NCBI GenBank assembly: GCA_964636885.1
Contig: CAZWVA010000015.1
Location: 1-44,766, forward strand
Direction: 5' to 3'
Origin: CAZWVA01 sp964636885
GTDB taxonomy: Bacteria; Desulfobacterota_D; UBA1144; Nemesobacterales; CSP1-2
Length of the DNA stretch: 44,766 nt
Shown here: in pieces, positions 22,695 to 31,461 of the stretch
Position numbering within the stretch: the first letter of the stretch is position 1
Layout: each line of letters opens with the position of its first letter
Translations under genes and position numbers: made by a program
The notes under the pieces: model-generated
The model's input: only the letters and a program-made list of their open reading frames with translations
Databases searched by the model: none
Told to the model about the DNA's origin: nothing

Positions 22695-25600
22695 TCATTT
22701 CCCATTCATCACTTTATTTAATACCACACTTAGCTCTTCTATCCTATACGGCTTTGTAACCACTTCCATAAAGCCGTATCTCCTATAGTCAGACATAATA
22801 GGGTCGTTTGAGTATCCGCTCGATACTATCGCTTTGATCTCTGGGTCTATATCCAAGAGCCTCTTAATCGTCTCCTTCCCACCCATTCCACCTGGCACGG
22901 TTAGATCCATTATGACCACATCAAACGGTTTTCCGCTGTCTTTAGCCCTAATGTACAACTCGATCGCCTCACCGCCCTCCCTTGCGAATCCAACCTCATA
23001 TCCGATCTGGCCGAGTATCTCCCCCAATAGGTCTCTCACTATCTCCTCATCGTCCATTACGAGTACCCTACCCCTACCCCGTATCAGGTTATCCTTCTCC
23101 ATATTCGTACGTTCCGGTAATCCCTTATCACAGACGGGTAAATATATGTGGAACTTGGTTCCGACCCCCAACTTGGATTCCACCTCGATATACCCATCGT
23201 GGTTCTTCACTATGGAATACGTTACGGCAAGACCAAGGCCGCTTCCTCTCTGTTTAGTCGTAAAATACGGATCGAATACCTTTGAAACGTGTTCCTCAGG
23301 TATACCGATCCCCTGGTCCTCTACTGTTATCTTCACATACCTTCTATCCTTTACCTGCAGAGCACCCACGCGGTCACTAATAGGAAAACCTGTACCCATC
23401 ACATTCTCCGCACTTATCCTTATAACCCCACCCTGTGGCATCGCCTGCTGGGCATTTATGACGAGGTTATTGATAACCTGGCTGATCTGACCCTCATCAA
23501 CCTCCAAGGGCCACAGTCCATCCGCTATCGAGAACTCGCATCTAACGTTAGAGCCCCTCTGTGCAAAACTGGCCGATTCCCTTATCAATTCCGCTATGGA
23601 GGTTACCTTCTTAACCGGCGCTCCGCCCTTGGAGAAGGTAAGTAGTTGTTGGGTTAGATCCCTCGCCCTGAGACATGCCTTTTCCGCTTCGGTAAGCCTC
23701 CTATACGCCTTATCCTCTGGGTTTCCGTATGTCTTTACCAGAGAGACGTTACCCAAAATGGCGGTCAACAGGTTGTTGAAATCATGTGCAATCCCTCCGG
23801 CAAGAACACCCAGGGACTCCAGTTTCTGGGCCCTTATCAGGTCCTCTTCCGCACGCTTTCTCTCCGTAATGTCCATGACGGTGCCGTCCATACGTATGGC
23901 TCTCCCGTTTTCGTCTCGAAGGACGTTACCCTTACACCCTAACCAGCGTATGCTTCCGTCTGGCCAGACTATTCGGTGTTCAACATAGTAATCCTCACCC
24001 CCATTTATGGCACGGGCAATGGCCTGTTTTACGACCTCGCGATCCTGGGGATACAAGCAATCGAGATAGGCCGCATAACTACCAGAGAAGGAACCAGGAG
24101 GAAGACCGAATAGAGGCTCAACCCCCTCAGACCAATTTACCTTACCTGTTACTATATCCCAGTTCCACGTACCCATACGGGCGGCACTAAGGGCCAAGCG
24201 CAGTTGCGTCTCGCTTTCCTTTAACGCCTTTTCCGCCTTCCTACGTTCTAACTCCGCCGATGCACGTACTGCAAAGATCTGGAGCATGGACTCGGCGATC
24301 CTTGGATTCCTTATCGGCTGACGATAGAGTACAACCATTAAACCGAGTATCCTACCAGCCGAATCAAAAAGGGGGGCTCCAACATAACCCTCGATACCCA
24401 TTTCAGCCAACATATAATCACGCGGGAACCCACGTCTTACACCCTCGGTGTAGGAGATTAGACCCCTTCCAACCACATCCTCAAAGGGCGTATGGGCCAA
24501 GTCGTATTCGAAATTACCGATGATCTCACCATCGGTACAGACGGCAATAGTCCTAACACGCTCAACACCACCTTCGACCATCTCGGCGATAAAGGCGCAA
24601 TCGGCTTCGAGCGCCTTTGCGAGGTTTTCAACCATCAATCGGAAGAACGCCTCCCCCGTTTCGGCAGAAACCCCTTTTGCGATACTCAGTAACGCCTCCT
24701 CCGAGCGTTTCCTCTCGGTTATGTCCTCCACCACGGCCATCCCGCTTGTGACTCTTCCCTCGGCATCGCGCAGGGGTGCAACACGCACGGATAACCATAG
24801 CTTTGCTGAGCTCGTAGTCGCCTCATAGAAACCCTCTTGTTGTGAAGTGATACCTTCCAGCGCCTTTCTCATAAGGGGCATGAAGCCCTGATCCTTCAGC
24901 TTGCGCATATCGACTCCTATTATCCTCTCGCGCGAGGATTTAAGGATATCGGCCATTCGTTCGTTACAGTGCGTTATCTTGAACTCCTTGTCGAATATAT
25001 ATACCCCTATAGGGGACTGATCAAAGAGGGTACGATAGCGCTCCTCGGACTGTCTTAGAGCCTCGGCCTGCTTTGCATTATTGATCGCCGCCTCTATCTG
25101 CTGTGCTATAATCTCAAATAGCTTTAACTCATCCTCATCAAAGGCGTTTTTCTTTAGAGAGTTTATGTTTATGACACCTATAGTCCCATCTCCGCCGCGA
25201 ATCGGTATGGAAAGATAGCTCTTCGTGCCAACCTCCTTTCCGGCTGGCCCCAGGACAGTATCGTTTTCTGCATCGGCACAATATGTGGGCCTCCCACTTA
25301 TTATGGTCTTCCACGTAGCCCCTTTGGGATAGGGTATCCTCCTCACACGCTCGATAAACCAATCGGGATAGCCTCTACAGACCTTTAGAACCGCCTCATC
25401 TCCCTCAACGAGGGAGATGAAGATGTTGTCCACCCTTTCTATGTTCTTACTTATAGCCTCAATGGCGTTCTCTAGAACCTCTTGGAGACCGATTGACTGA
25501 TGGACACTCCTACTCACTGTGCCGATTATCGTCTCGTAACGGTTCTTTTTGGCCAAGAGATTAAGGCTATCCTTAAGTGCGTCTTCTGCGGATCTCCTCT

Positions 25601-26249
25601 CATTGATCTCGTTTTGCAAGGCCTCGTTGGCCTTAGCCAACGCCGCTGTCCGTTCCTCCACCCGAATCTCCAGATCGTCGTAAGCCCTTCTTAGCGCCTC
25701 TTCTAACCGCCTACGCTCTGATGCCTCTAATGCCAGAGAAACCATATCGGCAATCGAGGCCCCGAAATCCTGTTCCTCAATCGCCCACTCCCTCTTAGGT
25801 CCGGTATGCTCATGGCAAACGATCCCTACGATCCTTGAGTGGAGCCGGATGGGAACATCCATTATTGAACTTATTCCAAAGGGTTTTAAATACCCATCTG
25901 AGAATTGACTGGTCCGAGGGTCGTTACAGGCATCACTGGCAGCTAGGATGCGGCTCTCTTCAAGCGCATGAAAATAGTCAGGATAATCACTGGTTAGAAA
26001 CCTAAACCCATTTTCATGACGGTCTTCACTTAGCTTGTAGAGGTCCTTACAGATAAACTCCGAACGGTCTTCGTTAAAGAACCAGACACTCACCCGCTCT
26101 ACCCCCAGGGTTTTGGAACCCAGTTCCGTTATTATCCTTAGGGTCAGATCGAGGTCGGAATTATCCATCTTGGCGAGCTCGAGGAGCGCCTTTTGATAGC
26201 GAAGTGCCTTTAGTCTTTCCGTTTCATTCTCAGGCCTTGGAACCTCCAT
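22695..26249 (-). CDS. Hybrid sensor histidine kinase with GAF and PAS domains and a receiver
   Basis: The 1184-residue protein appears wholly cytoplasmic. Domains in order are GAF (about 30-175), coiled coil (180-235), GAF (245-395), PAS (405-515), GAF (525-670), PAS (685-800), HisKA (805-875), HATPase (915-1040) and a receiver (1062-1182). The phospho-acceptor His822 is in GVLAGGIAHDFNNLLTAILG. The N-box Asn932 is in NNLVINAQQAM. G boxes are VEDQGIGIP and RGSGLGLAV. The receiver Asp1115 is in VVIMDLTVPGG, with Lys1166. The HDFNN type H-box is common in hybrid kinases of Desulfobacterota-like bacteria. The ligands of the GAF/PAS domains are unknown. There is no adjacent response regulator, so its partner is elsewhere. 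Confidence 0.93.
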   Translation of the reverse strand: MEVPRPENETERLKALRYQKALLELAKMDNSDLDLTLRIITELGSKTLGVERVSVWFFNEDRSEFICKDLYKLSEDRHENGFRFLTSDYPDYFHALEESRILAASDACNDPRTSQFSDGYLKPFGISSIMDVPIRLHSRIVGIVCHEHTGPKREWAIEEQDFGASIADMVSLALEASERRRLEEALRRAYDDLEIRVEERTAALAKANEALQNEINERRSAEDALKDSLNLLAKKNRYETIIGTVSRSVHQSIGLQEVLENAIEAISKNIERVDNIFISLVEGDEAVLKVCRGYPDWFIERVRRIPYPKGATWKTIISGRPTYCADAENDTVLGPAGKEVGTKSYLSIPIRGGDGTIGVININSLKKNAFDEDELKLFEIIAQQIEAAINNAKQAEALRQSEERYRTLFDQSPIGVYIFDKEFKITHCNERMADILKSSRERIIGVDMRKLKDQGFMPLMRKALEGITSQQEGFYEATTSSAKLWLSVRVAPLRDAEGRVTSGMAVVEDITERKRSEEALLSIAKGVSAETGEAFFRLMVENLAKALEADCAFIAEMVEGGVERVRTIAVCTDGEIIGNFEYDLAHTPFEDVVGRGLISYTEGVRRGFPRDYMLAEMGIEGYVGAPLFDSAGRILGLMVVLYRQPIRNPRIAESMLQIFAVRASAELERRKAEKALKESETQLRLALSAARMGTWNWDIVTGKVNWSEGVEPLFGLPPGSFSGSYAAYLDCLYPQDREVVKQAIARAINGGEDYYVEHRIVWPDGSIRWLGCKGNVLRDENGRAIRMDGTVMDITERKRAEEDLIRAQKLESLGVLAGGIAHDFNNLLTAILGNVSLVKTYGNPEDKAYRRLTEAEKACLRARDLTQQLLTFSKGGAPVKKVTSIAELIRESASFAQRGSNVRCEFSIADGLWPLEVDEGQISQVINNLVINAQQAMPQGGVIRISAENVMGTGFPISDRVGALQVKDRRYVKITVEDQGIGIPEEHVSKVFDPYFTTKQRGSGLGLAVTYSIVKNHDGYIEVESKLGVGTKFHIYLPVCDKGLPERTNMEKDNLIRGRGRVLVMDDEEIVRDLLGEILGQIGYEVGFAREGGEAIELYIRAKDSGKPFDVVIMDLTVPGGMGGKETIKRLLDIDPEIKAIVSSGYSNDPIMSDYRRYGFMEVVTKPYRIEELSVVLNKVMNGK

Positions 26250-26490
26250 CTCTTATCGCCTCTTGAGATTCATGATGGTAAGGGCTTCATTACGGCTAAA
26301 AGGCGTTTTGGAACCCCGATATGTGACACTCTAGAAAACCACAAGAATTTAGGTTAAGTGTACATCCGGTAAAAGTTAAACGTCAAGCGAGATCCATCCA
26401 ATAAAACCCGCTCACCTTGGAGCCATAGTCAGAAACGGGTTTTGGCATCCTATAGCCCATTTCATATTCGCATCCGTTATATTAGAATAG

Positions 26491-26505
26491 TTAAACTCCG
26501 TTTAA
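26491..26505. promoter_or_regulatory. Inverted repeat upstream of the SDR-phaC genes, possible operator
   Basis: TTAAAC-TCC-GTTTAA is a perfect 6-bp inverted repeat with a 3-base spacer. It lies just after a possible -10 (TAGAAT, 26483-26488, with no good -35) and 29 bases before the ATG at 26535. The position suits a TetR-type repressor site, but no regulator gene is adjacent. The rest of the 26250-26534 gap between the divergent genes shows no coding signal. Confidence 0.35.
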
Positions 26506-26534
26506 ACAAACTACACCATTAAGGGGTTCTAAGG

Positions 26535-27302
26535 ATGAAACTGAAGGGCAAGTCGGCCCTTATAACGGGAGGGGGAACAGGAATAGGTAGAGCCACGGCA
26601 CTACTCTTTGCACGGGAAGGGGCGGCGGTAACGGTAGCGGGTAGGAGAAGGGAGAAACTCCTTGAAACCGTGGATGCGATTCAAAAAAACGGCGGCAAAG
26701 CCCACCTCGTTGTCGGCGACATATCGAAGGTAAGTGACACCCAAGGTATAGTCAAAGAGGCAGCGGATAGGTGGGAGGGATTGGATATACTGGTAAATAA
26801 CGCTGGTATCTTTAGAGGGATTAAGATAACGGATATGAGAGAGGAAGAGTACGATACCATCATGGACACAAATCTAAAAGGCGCCTTCTTTATGTGCAAA
26901 TACGCGATACAAGAGATGAAAAAAAGAGGCGGTGGCTCGATTGTAAATATAGCAAGCATACTGGGGATAAGGGGGATAAGGGGCTCTTTCACATCAGCGT
27001 ACTCGGCATCAAAAGCGGGGCTAATCATGCTTACGAAATCATTAGCGCTTGAGCTTGCCTCGGATAGGATAAGGGTAAACTGCGTGTGCCCGGCTGTCGT
27101 TGAGACTGAGATATTTGAGACCCTTGGAATCCCTAAGGAGAGGATCCCGGAGCGTATGAAGGCGTGGGAGCCCTTTCACCCAATCGGCAGGAACGGAAAG
27201 CCGGAGGAAATAGCAAGAGCGGTACTCTATTTCGCCTCCGACGATTCTTCTTGGGCTACCGGATCGGTACTGAACCTGGATGGTGGGGTAACCACGGAAT
27301 AG
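26535..27302 (+). CDS. Short-chain dehydrogenase/reductase (FabG/PhaB-like)
   Basis: A classical SDR of 255 residues. The NAD(P)-binding motif is TGGGTGIG (11-18), the structural motif is NNAG (88-91), and the catalytic set includes Ser141 (NIASILG), Tyr156 and Lys160 (YSASKAG). Arg-rich residues after the second strand (AGRRREK) suggest a preference for NADPH. Because phaC follows 34 bases downstream on the same strand, a 3-ketoacyl-CoA reductase role supplying (R)-3-hydroxyacyl-CoA for polyester synthesis is possible. That is inferred from context; many SDRs of this type have other substrates. The start ATG follows a weak AAGG. Confidence 0.88.
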   Translation: MKLKGKSALITGGGTGIGRATALLFAREGAAVTVAGRRREKLLETVDAIQKNGGKAHLVVGDISKVSDTQGIVKEAADRWEGLDILVNNAGIFRGIKITDMREEEYDTIMDTNLKGAFFMCKYAIQEMKKRGGGSIVNIASILGIRGIRGSFTSAYSASKAGLIMLTKSLALELASDRIRVNCVCPAVVETEIFETLGIPKERIPERMKAWEPFHPIGRNGKPEEIARAVLYFASDDSSWATGSVLNLDGGVTTE

Positions 27303-27336
27303 AGTATATAGTAGAGGGAAGGTTTCACTGCCAAAA

Positions 27337-28398
27337 ATGCCTAAGAATGGACCCGAATCCCTAAGAGAAAAGGCCGAGAAGATACTAAACAACCTCAGGC
27401 TGAGCTTGGTAAATCGAGCCGAAATCAAAGTAGGCGTAACCCCTCATGAGGTCGTCTATACAGAGAATAAACTCAGGCTTCTTCACTACACCCCTATGGT
27501 CAAGAGGGTACATCCGGTTCCTCTCGTTTTAATCTTCGCACTCGTAAACCGCCCATACATACTGGATTTGCAACCCGGAAGAAGCGTCGTTGAGGTGCTC
27601 TTAAAGCACGGGATCGATGTATATCTAATAGACTGGGGAACCCCCGGAGACGAGGACAAGCATCTCAATCTGGACGTTTATATAAACAAATACATAAGAA
27701 ACGTAGTGAAAAGGGTAAAGAAGATCTCTGGCTCGAAAAAGGTGAGCATACTGGGCTACTGTATGGGTGGAACGATGTCTGTAATGTATACGGCACTTTA
27801 TCCCGAGGACGTAAGAAACCTAGTCCTTATGACCACGGGCATCGATTTTAAAGCGTCATCTGGCGGACTCTTGGGATTCTGGGGGGATAAATCGTATTTT
27901 AACGTTGATAAGTTCGTTGAAGCCTATGGAAATGTTCCTGCCGAGTTTCTCCAAACGGTTTTTCTTTTCATGAAGCCCGTTGAGAACCTAGTCACAAAGT
28001 ACGTAAACTTCTACGAGAGGCTGGACGACAAAAGGCTCGTTGAGAATTTCCTCGCAATGGAGAAATGGCTTAATGACAATATACCGGTTCCCGGAGAGGT
28101 TTTTAGAGAGTTTATAAAGTACTGTTACCAGGAAAACCTGCTTGTGCAAAACAAGTTAAAGATAAGTGGGAAGACCGTTAACCTGAAAAAGATACGATGC
28201 CCTGTATTAAACCTCATAGCCGAGAAAGATCACCTCGTCCCTCCCGCCTCAAGCATGGTTTTGGAGGATCTTATATCAAGCAAGGATAAAGAGACTATAG
28301 TCTTTCCTACAGGACACATCGGACTCTCAGTAAGTAGCAGATCATTAAAGGAACTCTGGCCAAGGGTCTCTAAGTGGCTTGCCAAAAGATCAAATTAG
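27337..28398 (+). CDS. phaC: Class III polyhydroxyalkanoate synthase, PhaC subunit
   Basis: The enzyme polymerises (R)-3-hydroxyacyl-CoA into PHA granules. At 353 residues it is the size of class III/IV PhaC. The lipase-like box is GYCMGG with catalytic Cys142. Asp298 (NLIAEKDHLVPP) and His327 (PTGHIGL) complete the triad, at numbers close to those of Allochromatium PhaC. The N-terminal part contains TPHEVVYTENKLRLLHY, typical of the group. Class III synthases need a PhaE partner and class IV need PhaR; neither gene is adjacent. The ATG is at 27337. The stop overlaps the stop of the convergent MshEN gene. Confidence 0.9.
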   Translation: MPKNGPESLREKAEKILNNLRLSLVNRAEIKVGVTPHEVVYTENKLRLLHYTPMVKRVHPVPLVLIFALVNRPYILDLQPGRSVVEVLLKHGIDVYLIDWGTPGDEDKHLNLDVYINKYIRNVVKRVKKISGSKKVSILGYCMGGTMSVMYTALYPEDVRNLVLMTTGIDFKASSGGLLGFWGDKSYFNVDKFVEAYGNVPAEFLQTVFLFMKPVENLVTKYVNFYERLDDKRLVENFLAMEKWLNDNIPVPGEVFREFIKYCYQENLLVQNKLKISGKTVNLKKIRCPVLNLIAEKDHLVPPASSMVLEDLISSKDKETIVFPTGHIGLSVSSRSLKELWPRVSKWLAKRSN

Positions 28399-28853
28399 GA
28401 AAGCTCCTTTTTCTTATAGTAGCCATAGTACTGCGTAAACCATCTTAAGTCCTCTTCCCTGGCATACACGGGTTCAATCGTATATCCGGTTATGAACCTC
28501 AGGTTGTCGATTAACTCCAAATTGTTGGGATCGGACATGGCAACTATTAGCCTTTTAATTCCCATTTCGACCTTGAAGCCGACTGGAAGGACATAGAACT
28601 TCTCCATTACGTGTCTGGGTATGAGATTCTGAACCCCTTCATCGATGACCTCTTTATACAGGTTTACCCCTAAGACCTCGTGTTGCTTAGCAAGGAAGGT
28701 TATAAGCGTATCTACTGTAATAAAGCCCAATCTGATTAAAACCTGACCCAGCTTCTGCCTCGATTTGATCTGCTCATTAAGAGCGAGAGCAAGCTGTTCT
28801 TTACTGATAAGCCCGGCTTCAATAAGTGATTCCCCAAGGCGTTTTCTTCCCAT
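28395..28853 (-). CDS. Stand-alone MshEN domain protein, predicted c-di-GMP binder
   Basis: A 152-residue protein that matches the N-terminal regulatory domain of MshE/GspE-type ATPases but has no ATPase domain. The two tandem 24-residue motifs known to wrap c-di-GMP are both present: RLGESLIEAGLISKEQLALA (residues 5-24) followed by LNEQ, and KLGQVLIRLGFITVDTLITF followed by LAKQ. The second starts with Lys instead of Arg. The C-terminal part (VLPVGFKVEMGIKRLIVAMS) matches the second subdomain of GspE N-termini. It may transmit c-di-GMP levels to a pilus, secretion or surface system. An alternative GTG start at 28862 would add three residues. The gene converges on phaC. Confidence 0.85.
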   Translation of the reverse strand: MGRKRLGESLIEAGLISKEQLALALNEQIKSRQKLGQVLIRLGFITVDTLITFLAKQHEVLGVNLYKEVIDEGVQNLIPRHVMEKFYVLPVGFKVEMGIKRLIVAMSDPNNLELIDNLRFITGYTIEPVYAREEDLRWFTQYYGYYKKKELS

Positions 28854-28981
28854 GTAAATCACTTTAAATCGAATCCTCTAATATTGCAACCCACGGATAA
28901 TCTACACAAATAACGGAGATCAATTTACTAAAGAGGTTCATCTTAGGTCACAGAAGGGTGAGTGGAAATCCCTGAGATTAT

Positions 28982-29058
<77 letters not shown>

Positions 29059-29074
29059 TTGGGTTTAAACAAAT

Positions 29075-29103
29075 ATTTTATGTGACTTTAGGGGTCATGT
29101 CAA
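29075..29103 (-). promoter_or_regulatory. Promoter of tRNA-fMet
   Basis: On the minus strand TTGACA (29103-29098), a 17-base spacer and TAAAAT (29080-29075) form a near-perfect sigma-70 promoter starting about 10 bases upstream of the tRNA. Confidence 0.85.
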
Positions 29104-29137
29104 GTTTTTTGGACGAAGATAGATAGTCTCCCCTTTA

Positions 29138-29166
29138 TTGACTTTTAGCCTTTATAAATATAGATT
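29138..29166 (+). promoter_or_regulatory. Promoter of the small lipoprotein gene
   Basis: TTGACT (29138-29143), a 17-base spacer and TAGATT (29161-29166) lie 40 bases before the ATG at 29207, which has AGGAGG nearby. It diverges from the tRNA promoter. Confidence 0.6.
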
Positions 29167-29206
29167 AGATTACCCAAATCGACTTCTTAAAAGGAGGGTA
29201 CGTAAC

Positions 29207-29545
29207 ATGAGAAAGTTTACTGAAGTGGTTATGGCCAGTATACTGTTTTTTTCCTTGTCTCTTATAATAGGATGTGAAGGCACGGTTAAGAAAGAGGAAT
29301 ACGAGAAGGTCAAGGCTCAGGCAGAACAGCTCATGAAGGATAAAGCCGATCTCGAAAAGAGGGTAGAAGAGCTAACCACAGAAGTAAACAACCTTAAGAC
29401 CGAGAACGAACAGCTAAAGAGCCAGATCGCGGCTCAAGCAACACCGACTCCTCCCGGTGAAACAACTCCAACGCCAGAGGGAGAAACCCAGCCTCAAGGA
29501 ACAGCGACCCCTCAGGCGATGCCGGAGGAAAATCCAGGGGATTAA
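29207..29545 (+). CDS. Small coiled-coil lipoprotein
   Basis: The ATG at 29207 has AAGGAGG at good spacing and opens a lipoprotein signal (RKFTEVVMASILFFSLSLII, then GC), with lipidated Cys at residue 23. Residues about 30-72 form a continuous charged coiled coil (KAQAEQLMKDKADLEKRVEE). The tail from about 74 is rich in Pro, Thr, Glu and Gln. At 112 residues it resembles Lpp- or OprI-like spacer lipoproteins in form, although I see no specific family motif and no terminal Lys for peptidoglycan linkage. It is monocistronic. Its role is unknown but likely structural in the envelope. Confidence 0.8.
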   Translation: MRKFTEVVMASILFFSLSLIIGCEGTVKKEEYEKVKAQAEQLMKDKADLEKRVEELTTEVNNLKTENEQLKSQIAAQATPTPPGETTPTPEGETQPQGTATPQAMPEENPGD

Positions 29546-29556
29546 TTATCTCACTA

Positions 29557-30384
29557 TCAGGATACACTTCTTACCTCTAGAATACGGTCTAGCCTAAAGC
29601 TACACCTTTCCTTTCTAAGGTGGCAGTAGGCTATTAGATAGGTGTGTCCTCTACTCACCCTAACTTCGATTGGCTCGATTATCCGGGTTGTGGTCGCTTC
29701 CCTGTAGGCCGAGAGGTACCTTATCCGGAGCTTACCCCTAATCCTTAGAGCCTCTTCGATTGTGGGCGGGATCACGATCTCATCCGATACCTCGAATGAA
29801 ACCTTTTCCCCCTGGAGTTTAAGAACGTCCTTTAGGTGTTTAATCCTCATTCCCCTCCTTTCCAAGTCCATGAGAAAGAATTCAAAGACGTCTCTGGTGA
29901 TCCTTACGTCCCCAAACGCCCTGTGTTCTCCAAAGGTAGGGATCCCGAGATGCCTAGCGATCCTCCCCAGGTTGTTACTGGGGAAATTATAGTATCGCCT
30001 CGCTATACTAAGGGTATCAACCACCTCGCCTTGAGGGGGAGAAAGCCTTATGTTGGAGAATTCGGCAGTGAGAAAACCCAGGTCAAACGGGGCATTATGG
30101 GCTACTATTACCGCATCCCTTAGAGATATTAAGACATCCCTTGCCACGTCCCTAAAAAAAGGGGCGTTCCTAACCATTTCATTCGTTATTCCGTTTACCG
30201 CCATGGCCTGATAGGGGATAGTTCTTCCAGGGTTTATAAGGGTTTCAAACCTGTCCAGAACCCTTCCGCCTCTCGTTTTTAGTATCGCAATCTCACAGAT
30301 CCTATCCCCCCAGTAAGGGTCAAGCCCCGTGGTTTCAACGTCTAGGAATGCAAAATCGACCTCTTCTAGACTCTTATAGAGCAT
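29557..30384 (-). CDS. DnaQ-like 3'-5' exonuclease fused to a WYL domain
   Basis: Residues 1-170 form a DEDDh exonuclease. Motif I is FLDVETTGLDP (Asp15, Glu17), motif II is VAHNAPFDLGFL, and motif III is GEHRAFGDVRIT with the catalytic His and Asp. Such enzymes proofread or trim DNA 3' ends. The C-terminal region (about 205-275) looks like a WYL domain, with LRIRYLSAYREATTTRIIEP followed by HTYLIAYCHLRKERCSFRLD. WYL domains usually sit in transcription regulators and sense ligands or nucleic acids. The fusion suggests regulated nuclease activity, perhaps in repair or defence; that is inferred. The ATG at 30384 has little ribosome-binding site, and the 30385-30537 spacer holds no gene. Confidence 0.85.
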   Translation of the reverse strand: MLYKSLEEVDFAFLDVETTGLDPYWGDRICEIAILKTRGGRVLDRFETLINPGRTIPYQAMAVNGITNEMVRNAPFFRDVARDVLISLRDAVIVAHNAPFDLGFLTAEFSNIRLSPPQGEVVDTLSIARRYYNFPSNNLGRIARHLGIPTFGEHRAFGDVRITRDVFEFFLMDLERRGMRIKHLKDVLKLQGEKVSFEVSDEIVIPPTIEEALRIRGKLRIRYLSAYREATTTRIIEPIEVRVSRGHTYLIAYCHLRKERCSFRLDRILEVRSVS

Positions 30385-30537
30385 ATCCTAAACCACCATC
30401 CTCTCTTTACAAACATGATAGAAAGAAGGCACCTTTAGCCTAAACAAACGAGTCGTCCTTTACAGTATGCCACAAATATTACAGTCCGTCACAGAGAATC
30501 CCCCTTTGGGCATCACGTTATGGGCTTTAACACAGGC

Positions 30538-31461
30538 TTAGGAAATGAGACCAGAGAGGATCCGCTCCCCACCCTTTTTCAGTATCCTCCCTGCTAGTTC
30601 CTCTCCGAGAGACTTATGGTCGTCAAGGGAACCCTCGATTTCATCCCTAATCACCTCACTGCCATCGGGAGAGGCAATCAAACCAAGGATCCTCATCCTA
30701 TCCCCTCTCGATTCCGCATAGCACCCTACTGGAACCTGACAGCCTCCTCCTAATCTTTCAAGGAAGGATCTCTCGGCGGAGGCTACGATATGAGACTCCA
30801 TGTGGTTAACCTGAAGGAGCAGCTCACCCACCTCCCTATCATCCTCTCTACACTCGATTGCCACTATGCCCTGCCCCGGGGCGGGAACTAGAACCTCGGG
30901 GGAAAAGACCTCCGTAATCTCACCCTCCAGACCCATCCTCCTTAGTCCAGCCAGTGCAAGCACAACGGCATCGAGTCCCTCTTTTTTTAATTTTTTAAGT
31001 CTGGTATCTACATTCCCCCTAATCGGGAGGATTACTAGATCGGAGCGAAGGGAGAGGAGTTGGGCCTGACGCCTCAGACTGCCCGTTCCGATTCTGGCCT
31101 CTTTTGGAAGCCGATGGAATCCGATTCGGTTCCTAGACACGAGAACGTCCCTCGGGTCGTGTCTCTCAGCCACAGCCCCTATCTTTAGCCCATCGGGAAG
31201 AACCGTGGGAAGGTCCTTCATGCTGTGGACGGCGATATCGATATCACCACGTAGGAGGGCCTCTTCTATCTCTTTAACGAATACCCCCTTCCCACCTATC
31301 CTGGAGAGAGGAGAATCAGTTACTCTGTCGCCTGTTGTTCGGATTACAGATATCTCTATCTTTAGGCTTGGGAACTTGGCTCTGATAATACCCCTTATAA
31401 AATCCGCCTGCCAAAGGGCGAGACGGCTTCCTCTACTTCCAATCCTTATCGATTGTCTCAT
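30538..31461 (-). CDS. hemC: Porphobilinogen deaminase (hydroxymethylbilane synthase)
   Basis: It joins four porphobilinogens to hydroxymethylbilane in tetrapyrrole synthesis. Family motifs include IGSRGSRLALWQAD at the N-terminus, the catalytic Asp83 in HSMKDLP, IGTGSLRRQAQL, and Cys241 in GGGCQVPVGCYAE, which carries the dipyrromethane cofactor. At 307 residues it is full length. Its start overlaps the end of hemA by 29 bases, indicating one transcript with coupled translation. The remaining early heme genes (hemB, hemD) are not in the window. Confidence 0.97.
   Translation of the reverse strand: MRQSIRIGSRGSRLALWQADFIRGIIRAKFPSLKIEISVIRTTGDRVTDSPLSRIGGKGVFVKEIEEALLRGDIDIAVHSMKDLPTVLPDGLKIGAVAERHDPRDVLVSRNRIGFHRLPKEARIGTGSLRRQAQLLSLRSDLVILPIRGNVDTRLKKLKKEGLDAVVLALAGLRRMGLEGEITEVFSPEVLVPAPGQGIVAIECREDDREVGELLLQVNHMESHIVASAERSFLERLGGGCQVPVGCYAESRGDRMRILGLIASPDGSEVIRDEIEGSLDDHKSLGEELAGRILKKGGERILSGLIS

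Noticed and set aside
22834..23490. 218-codon open frame on the plus strand inside the histidine kinase gene
   Set aside because: It is antisense to well-conserved HATPase and receiver domain coding, has no ribosome-binding site and has a composition typical of a shadow frame.
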